A stretch of DNA of 9,098 nt. Origin: DASPKW01 sp038244055 (lineage in GTDB: Bacteria > Planctomycetota > Phycisphaerae > Tepidisphaerales > Tepidisphaeraceae). The DNA lies in assembly GCA_038244055.1 (NCBI GenBank), contig JBBRTW010000287.1:1-9098 (forward strand). The letters are read 5' to 3'. The notes below the pieces were generated by a model that did not search any database, was not told the DNA's origin, and saw only the letters and a list, made by a program, of their open reading frames with translations. The position numbers and the translations under genes were made by a program. This document shows, piece after piece, positions 5,564 to 9,098 of the stretch. The first letter of the stretch is position 1; the number at the start of each line of letters is the position of its first letter.

Positions 5564-6667
5564 TCACGCCACCGCCGCCGGCTCCAGCAGCCGATTCCAG
5601 CGTCGCTCTGGCCGGGCCTTCCAACCCTGCTTGTGATACGCGTAGCCGACGATCAGCGGCACCGCCAGGGTCGCTTCGCTGAAGACCATCTGCTCGTAAA
5701 CCGTATCGACCTTGCCCCAGCTTGAGGCTTCCTTGAGTGTCGAGGATGAGAGCGCGCCGTCGCGGACATCGGCGACGGTCACCTGCACCGCGTACTTGTG
5801 CATGGGGGCATCGTGCCCGAGCACTTCGGCCGCCACGACGATGTCCTGCGTGAAATTCTTGGGCACGCCGCCGCCGATCATGAACAGGCCGGTCTCTTTG
5901 TTGCGGATCTTGAGCTGGGTCAGTTCGTAGAAATCCTTGCCGCCGTCCCAGGTGGCCTTGGGCGAATCGCCGCGATTGGCCTGGAGTGCGACCAGCCCGA
6001 AGCCGGCCGAGCAATCCGAGAAGGCCGGGCAGAAAATCGGCACATCCTTCTTGTAGGCCTCGTAGATGATCGAATCGGCGCACTTGGGCCCGCCGGATTT
6101 TTCAAGATATGCGCCGAACTCGCGGAGCATCTCGCGCGAGCTGTAGGGGCGGGATTCGAGGTCTTCGAAAATCTTCCCGGTGATCTCATCGCAGACGCGC
6201 AGGTCGTCTTCGGAAATCAGCGTGTCGTAGATGCGGTCGATCGCCGCCTCGCGGAGTTGGCCATCGTACATGCCGGTCTTGAGCTCATCGGCCGCGATGT
6301 AGTGGCGGAAGCCCAGAGCCTCGAAGAAATCCTGATCGACGATGTTGGCGCCGGTGGAGACGATCGCATCGACCATGTTATTGCGGATCATGTCGACGAA
6401 GATCTTCTTCAGCCCGGCCGAGATCAGCGACCCGGCCAGGGTGAGGATGACACCGCACTCCTTGTCGCGGAGCATGCGGTCGTAGATGTCGGCCGCGCGG
6501 TGCAGGTCGCGCGAGGAGAAGGCCATATGCTGCATGGCGTCGACGACCCCGACGATGCCGGGATTCTTGGTGACATCGAAGTGCTCGATGGTCTTGCCGA
6601 AGAATTTGGACTTGTCGGCGTTGTCGCCGGCCTTGAGGGGTTTGACGTTGAGTGTGTTGTCGGCCAT
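5564..6667 (-). CDS. Deoxyhypusine synthase-like NAD-dependent enzyme
   Basis: The 367-residue protein is full length for the deoxyhypusine synthase family (human enzyme about 369). These enzymes use NAD to transfer an aminobutyl group from spermidine to a lysine or to another amine. Visible family marks: TLAGSLISAGL (76-86), STGAN (104-108) in the NAD site, CPAFSDCSAG (213-222), IGGGVPKN (264-271), and EASSWGKV (313-320), where Lys319 aligns with the catalytic lysine of the SWGK motif. The segment before it reads DGALSSSTLKEA, unlike the GSDSGA spermidine-site sequence of eukaryotic enzymes. Since bacteria lack eIF5A, homospermidine or another polyamine is the likelier product (inference). 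Start at 6667 has AAGGAG (minus strand, 6673-6678) 5 nt upstream; the frame is open to 6778 but that extension covers repeat and terminator sequence. It follows an attenuator-like hairpin (6759-6833). Confidence 0.88.
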   Translation of the reverse strand: MADNTLNVKPLKAGDNADKSKFFGKTIEHFDVTKNPGIVGVVDAMQHMAFSSRDLHRAADIYDRMLRDKECGVILTLAGSLISAGLKKIFVDMIRNNMVDAIVSTGANIVDQDFFEALGFRHYIAADELKTGMYDGQLREAAIDRIYDTLISEDDLRVCDEITGKIFEDLESRPYSSREMLREFGAYLEKSGGPKCADSIIYEAYKKDVPIFCPAFSDCSAGFGLVALQANRGDSPKATWDGGKDFYELTQLKIRNKETGLFMIGGGVPKNFTQDIVVAAEVLGHDAPMHKYAVQVTVADVRDGALSSSTLKEASSWGKVDTVYEQMVFSEATLAVPLIVGYAYHKQGWKARPERRWNRLLEPAAVA

Positions 6668-6683
6668 GGGTTCTCCTTGGGGG

Positions 6684-6714
6684 TACTGAGTGCTGGGGGC
6701 GGAGTCCTGAGTGC
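6684..6714. repeat. CTGAGTGC-type direct repeat in the DHS-like leader
   Basis: CTGAGTGC occurs at 6686-6693 and again at 6707-6714, within a TACTGAGTGCTG...AGTCCTGAGTGC context. It resembles the 'ACTCAGCACTCAG' strings I recall as recurrent intergenic decorations. It lies between the terminator-like hairpin and the ribosome binding site of the DHS-like gene. Confidence 0.45.
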
Positions 6715-6758
6715 GGCCCGGCGTGAGCTTGGCACTGCCAGGTAACAATCGGTGAAAT

Positions 6759-6833
6759 AAAAAAGCCACCTCGGCCAACTACGGTGTGTCGATTTCGGGG
6801 GCGACAACCGCCATTGCGGGCCGGGGTGGCTTT
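6759..6833 (-). terminator. Strong minus-strand terminator/attenuator hairpin ahead of the DHS-like gene
   Basis: Read on the minus strand, 6833-6819 (AAAGCCACCCCGGCC) pairs with 6776-6762 (GGCCGAGGTGGCTTT), with one G-U pair in 15. Six T (6764-6759) and then ATTT follow. The 42-nt loop holds a second stem, TGTCG/CGACA (6787-6791 with 6802-6806). It points toward the DHS-like gene and ends about 90 nt before its start codon, while the upstream neighbour is on the other strand. So it either ends a short gene (6779-6886) or acts as an attenuator for the DHS-like gene. On the plus strand the tail is only TTTA, so it is not bidirectional. Confidence 0.65.
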
Positions 6834-6886
6834 ACGGGCGCTACTTTTACGACCGGTGGTACGGTTGCGTCAAGTGCAATGTTCAT
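6779..6886 (-). CDS. Candidate 35-residue leader peptide or small protein
   Basis: ATG at 6886 opens a 35-codon frame ending in TAG at 6779-6781. The peptide begins MNIALDATVPPVVKVAP and is rich in Pro, Val and Ala, with no membrane segment or Cys. A -10-like TATTAAT (minus strand, 6897-6903) lies about 10 nt before the ATG, which would leave almost no leader. No Shine-Dalgarno is seen. The 5' arm of the terminator hairpin lies inside this frame, and the 3' arm begins 2 nt after its stop, so ribosomes translating it would disrupt the hairpin. It could be a leader peptide, a small gene with its own terminator, or chance. I know no homologue. Confidence 0.3.
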   Translation of the reverse strand: MNIALDATVPPVVKVAPVKPPRPAMAVVAPEIDTP

Positions 6887-6925
6887 CGGTGAGTGAAAAA
6901 TTAATACTGCAAAGGGTCATGGCGC

Positions 6926-7969
6926 ATGAGGCAGACGCTGTTTCGCTTGCCGGCACGGTGTCGGATGTGGGCGATGCGATTGCGAGTTGGCGGGATTCGC
7001 TTTACGATCGCGAGCATGGGTGCGGAGGCGCTGAAACATCGGCTGGGCATGTGGTTGCGAAGCGAGCAGGCGATGGGTTTGCCATCGGTGCCGCACATGG
7101 ATTTGGAAGAGGCCGCGACAGTTCAGGAGGCTGCGCCGCCGATTTCGCCGCAGCGGCCGATGATGTCGCAGTCCTCATCGCAATCTTCGCCGCCGCCGCG
7201 ATTTGTGCCGGCACGACCTCCCGTGCCGCCGCCTGCGCCCAGGCCCGCCGCGTTTCCATCCCCCGCGGTTGCATCATCGCAAAAGGGTGTGCTGCAATCT
7301 GCTCCAGCACCTTCATCGCTTATGCCGCTACCCACGATCGACCTGCCGTTCACATCGCCTGTGGTTTCGCGCGACGAGAAGATCAGGCTGCTAAAGGAAT
7401 TGGACCAGGCGCAGGTTTCGGGCTGCAAGAAATGCCGCCTCAGCGAGACGCGCACCCAGACCGTCTTCGGCGAAGGCGATCCCGATGCGGCGATCTTTTT
7501 CATTGGCGAAGGCCCGGGCGAAACCGAAGACCTCACCGGCCGGCCATTCGTCGGCAAGGCCGGCCAGTTGCTCGATAAGATGATTTTGGGAATGGGATTT
7601 ACGCGCCAGCAGGTCTTCATCGCCAATATCGTCAAGTGCCGCCCGCCCGGAAATCGCGCGCCAGCGGCCGATGAGACCTCAACGTGTACGCCATATCTGG
7701 TGCGACAACTCGAACTCGTGCGCCCGCGCGTGATCGTAACTCTAGGCCTGCCATCGACTCAGTACATGCTGCAGTCGAAGCTGGCGATGTCGAAGCTGCG
7801 CGGGACCTGGCAGCAGTGGCGCGGGATCAAATTGATGCCGACATTTCACCCGGCGTATATTCTGCGCGCGTACACCGATGAGAATCGCGCCAAGGTGTGG
7901 AGCGATCTAAAAAAAGTTTTGGAGGAACTCGGGCTGCCTGTCCCCAATCGATCGGGCAAACAGGAGTAG
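6926..7969 (+). CDS. Family-4 uracil-DNA glycosylase with Pro-rich N-terminal linker
   Basis: This cytoplasmic base-excision-repair enzyme removes uracil from DNA. Numbering from 6926 gives 347 residues. The catalytic domain (about 150-335) has all four iron-sulfur cysteines (Cys167-x2-Cys170, Cys238, Cys254), the GEGPGETEDLTGRPFVG active-site segment (194-210), IVKCRPPGNR (235-244) and the HPAYILR motif (308-314). Residues about 60-145 are a Pro/Ser/Ala-rich disordered linker, and 31-58 resemble the short N-terminal helix of planctomycete homologues. The start is uncertain. ATG 6926 has AAAGGG (6911-6916) 9 nt upstream, but residues 1-30 look non-conserved. ATG 7016 (317 residues) starts where similarity seems to begin and lies at the predicted start of transcription of a promoter at 6980-7008. 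It is divergent from the DHS-like gene and 404 bp before dnaA. Confidence 0.93.
   Translation: MRQTLFRLPARCRMWAMRLRVGGIRFTIASMGAEALKHRLGMWLRSEQAMGLPSVPHMDLEEAATVQEAAPPISPQRPMMSQSSSQSSPPPRFVPARPPVPPPAPRPAAFPSPAVASSQKGVLQSAPAPSSLMPLPTIDLPFTSPVVSRDEKIRLLKELDQAQVSGCKKCRLSETRTQTVFGEGDPDAAIFFIGEGPGETEDLTGRPFVGKAGQLLDKMILGMGFTRQQVFIANIVKCRPPGNRAPAADETSTCTPYLVRQLELVRPRVIVTLGLPSTQYMLQSKLAMSKLRGTWQQWRGIKLMPTFHPAYILRAYTDENRAKVWSDLKKVLEELGLPVPNRSGKQE
6980..7008 (+). promoter_or_regulatory. Candidate sigma-70 promoter for a leaderless UDG transcript
   Basis: TTGCGA (6980-6985) and TACGAT (7003-7008) are separated by exactly 17 nt, each near consensus. Transcription would start at about 7015-7016, directly at the in-frame ATG 7016. 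If real, the mRNA is leaderless and the glycosylase starts at 7016, not 6926. Confidence 0.4.
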
Positions 7970-8039
7970 AACGATACCGCCTGTTGGAGCGCGCTGCCAA
8001 GCGGACGCGGCGTGAGGAAAAATTCGTGGAAGTATCATC

Positions 8040-8055
8040 TTCACCTTGAGGTGAA
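8040..8055. promoter_or_regulatory. Operator-like palindrome TTCACCT-TG-AGGTGAA
   Basis: Two perfect 7-bp arms flank a 2-bp centre, the geometry of a dimeric repressor site. It lies 71 bp after the UDG stop and about 320 bp before dnaA. With no T tract it is unlikely to be a terminator. The cognate regulator is unknown. Confidence 0.35.
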
Positions 8056-8076
8056 CCTGTGTAAGATGTGCCGCTT

Positions 8077-8149
8077 CGGAAGGCCAGTGGGCAAGCCGTG
8101 CAGATGTTGTTGAGAACTCAGGAAGTTGTTGATCGCCTTCCGGCCAGTG
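8077..8149. repeat. Paired CGGAAGGC/GCCTTCCG inverted and GGCCAGTG direct repeats
   Basis: CGGAAGGC (8077-8084) is the exact reverse complement of GCCTTCCG (8135-8142), and GGCCAGTG is repeated directly at 8082-8089 and 8142-8149. The overlapping inverted and direct repeats 58-60 bp apart suggest either a duplicated protein-binding site or a folded leader. No family was recognised. Confidence 0.35.
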
Positions 8150-8302
8150 AATAGTGTTGCCTTCGATCCGCAGTGGTCAACCAACCCGCATATCGCCTTG
8201 CAGCGCTGTCGTAAATCACCATTAAGTCGAACACCATTGACGAATCATCGCTGGGTGCCGTTGCCGTTCGTGTCGTAATTCGTCGTTTTTAGAACAATCT
8301 CG

Positions 8303-8347
8303 GGCAGACAGGGAAAGGCGCTCCGCGAGGCGCGCCGATGGTCTGCC
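8303..8347 (+). promoter_or_regulatory. Nested hairpin in the dnaA 5' leader
   Basis: GGCAGAC (8303-8309) pairs perfectly with GTCTGCC (8341-8347). The enclosed sequence has a GC-rich inner stem (GGCGCTC...GAGGCGC, about 8317-8332, with one bulge). It ends 26 nt before the dnaA start codon. There is no following T tract, so a translational or stability role is more likely than termination. Confidence 0.4.
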
Positions 8348-8373
8348 GCCGACATAGACAAGAAGTCGCCACC

Positions 8374-9098
8374 ATGCTAACGACTCAATCGCCGCCCCCG
8401 CGCGAGTCCTCTCGCCGCGTGCAGGATGCCGCCGCTTTGGACCACACGAACTGGCAAAAAATTCTCCAGATCGTGCGCACCCAACACCCGAGCATGAACC
8501 GCTCGTGGTTCGACCTGCTCACCCCGCGCCAGCTCACCAATGGGGTGATCCAGGTGCTGGTGCAGACCCCGGCCCAGCTCAACTTCTGCCAGAGCCAGTG
8601 CCAGCAGCCCTTCACGCAGGCGGCGCAGGTGGCGCTGGGACGTTTGGTGGCCGTGAGCTTCCACTGCGAAAACCTCGGCAGCGGCGGGGTCTTCAACGAA
8701 GGCGACCAGCCCCTGCTGCTCCATCCCGATTATTCGTTCGATAATTTTGTCGTCGGCCCGTGCAACCGCCTGCCCCACGCCGCTTCCGTCGCGGTGGCCG
8801 AGAATCCGGGCAAGGCTTACAACCCGCTCTTCATCCATGGTGGCGTCGGCCTGGGCAAGACCCATCTACTCCAGGCCATCTGTCAGGAAGTGCTGGCCCG
8901 GCAACCCGATGCGCGCATTCTCTACCTGTCCTGCGACTCGTTCATCAACCAGTTCATCCAGGCCGTGCAGCACGGCGACATGAGCCAGTTCCGCTATCGC
9001 TATCGCCATGTCGATGTGCTGGTCATCGACGACATCCACTTCCTGCGCGGCCACGATCGCACCCAGGAGGAGTTTTTCCACACCTTCAACACGCTCTA
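8374..9098 (+). CDS. dnaA: Chromosomal replication initiator DnaA (5' part, truncated by window end)
   Basis: The frame is open from ATG 8374 to the end, giving 241 residues plus two bases of the next codon. DnaA binds the replication origin and, as an ATP-bound oligomer, opens the DNA. Domain I spans about 25-97 (WQKILQIV..., SWFDLL). The AAA+ domain starts at YSFDNFVVGPCNRLPHA (120-136), with AENPGKAYNPLFIHGG (142-157), Walker A GGVGLGKTH (156-164), Walker B VLVIDD (215-220) and QEEFFHTFN (231-239). The domain II linker is only about 20 residues (98-118), at the short end for the family. Domain I carries Cys72 and Cys76 in a Gln-rich segment. No strong Shine-Dalgarno precedes the start; GCCACC adjoins the ATG. 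The remainder of the AAA+ domain and the DNA-binding domain IV lie beyond the window. Confidence 0.97.
   Translation, partial: MLTTQSPPPRESSRRVQDAAALDHTNWQKILQIVRTQHPSMNRSWFDLLTPRQLTNGVIQVLVQTPAQLNFCQSQCQQPFTQAAQVALGRLVAVSFHCENLGSGGVFNEGDQPLLLHPDYSFDNFVVGPCNRLPHAASVAVAENPGKAYNPLFIHGGVGLGKTHLLQAICQEVLARQPDARILYLSCDSFINQFIQAVQHGDMSQFRYRYRHVDVLVIDDIHFLRGHDRTQEEFFHTFNTL

Larger units (their letters stand above)
7970..8373. other. 404-bp dnaA upstream region without genes
   Basis: No protein-coding frame of plausible length, tRNA or other RNA gene was recognised. It contains two palindromic features (8040-8055 and 8077-8149) and a nested hairpin close to dnaA (8303-8347). I looked for DnaA boxes (TTATNCACA on either strand) and found none. 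No AT-rich unwinding element is evident either, so an origin here is not supported. No confident promoter was found for dnaA. Confidence 0.6.

Noticed and set aside
5798..6745. 315-codon plus-strand ORF opposite the DHS-like gene
   Set aside because: Antisense shadow of an obvious conserved enzyme; no start signal.
6784..7578. 264-codon plus-strand ORF overlapping the UDG 5' half in another frame
   Set aside because: It would run through the terminator hairpin and gives Ala/Arg-rich sequence without motifs; the UDG frame carries the Fe-S cysteines and active-site motifs.
8051..8069. DnaA-box-like TGTGTAAGA
   Set aside because: It has at least two mismatches to TGTGNATAA and no companion boxes.
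8104..8154. 16-codon ORF upstream of dnaA
   Set aside because: Too short, no ribosome binding site, and over 200 bp from dnaA; chance occurrence is likely.

Overview
The window looks like part of the chromosome of a planctomycete, most plausibly a member of the Phycisphaerae/Tepidisphaerales. Four things point there: a protein with the LEPR-XLL-type N-terminal motif (LESRRLLSG), a DUF1598 protein, a secreted CotH-kinase protein with a Thr/Arg/Pro-rich tail (TRPATT), and a family-4 uracil-DNA glycosylase with a long Pro-rich N-terminal linker. The sequence is GC-rich. This assignment is inferred from protein families and rests on no marker-gene comparison. Taxonomy below phylum is uncertain.

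Layout. Positions 1-411 hold no gene but two dispersed-repeat elements: a heptamer-based palindrome (16-92) and a roughly 128-bp element with imperfect terminal inverted repeats (231-358). Then come two plus-strand genes for exported proteins: a GyrI-like effector-binding-domain protein (412-993) and a small Ala-rich coiled-coil protein with the LEPR motif (1286-2107). The latter ends near a perfect 12-bp terminator hairpin. A REPIN-like inverted repeat (2307-2370) separates it from a convergent minus-strand block: DUF1598 protein (2384-3703), CotH-kinase protein (3920-5410) and a deoxyhypusine synthase-like enzyme (5564-6667). A divergent region (about 6668-7015) carries a short minus-strand ORF whose end is embedded in a strong terminator-like hairpin. 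Next on the plus strand are the uracil-DNA glycosylase (6926 or 7016 to 7969) and, after a 404-bp gap with palindromes but no recognisable DnaA boxes, the 5' part of dnaA (from 8374, running off the window).

How the genes relate. There is no clear single pathway. Four products carry signal peptides and act outside the cytoplasm (GyrI-like, LEPR protein, DUF1598, CotH). The other three are cytoplasmic housekeeping or metabolic enzymes (DHS-like NAD enzyme, UDG, DnaA). Spacings of about 150-400 bp and separate regulatory-looking sequences suggest mostly monocistronic units, not one operon.

I do not see a convincing new defence or mobile system. The most unusual material is non-coding. At least six different classes of short dispersed palindromic or tandem repeats sit in nearly every intergenic gap, and an attenuator-like leader arrangement precedes the DHS-like gene. 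Among proteins, the small LEPR-motif helical protein and the DUF1598 protein are the least understood.
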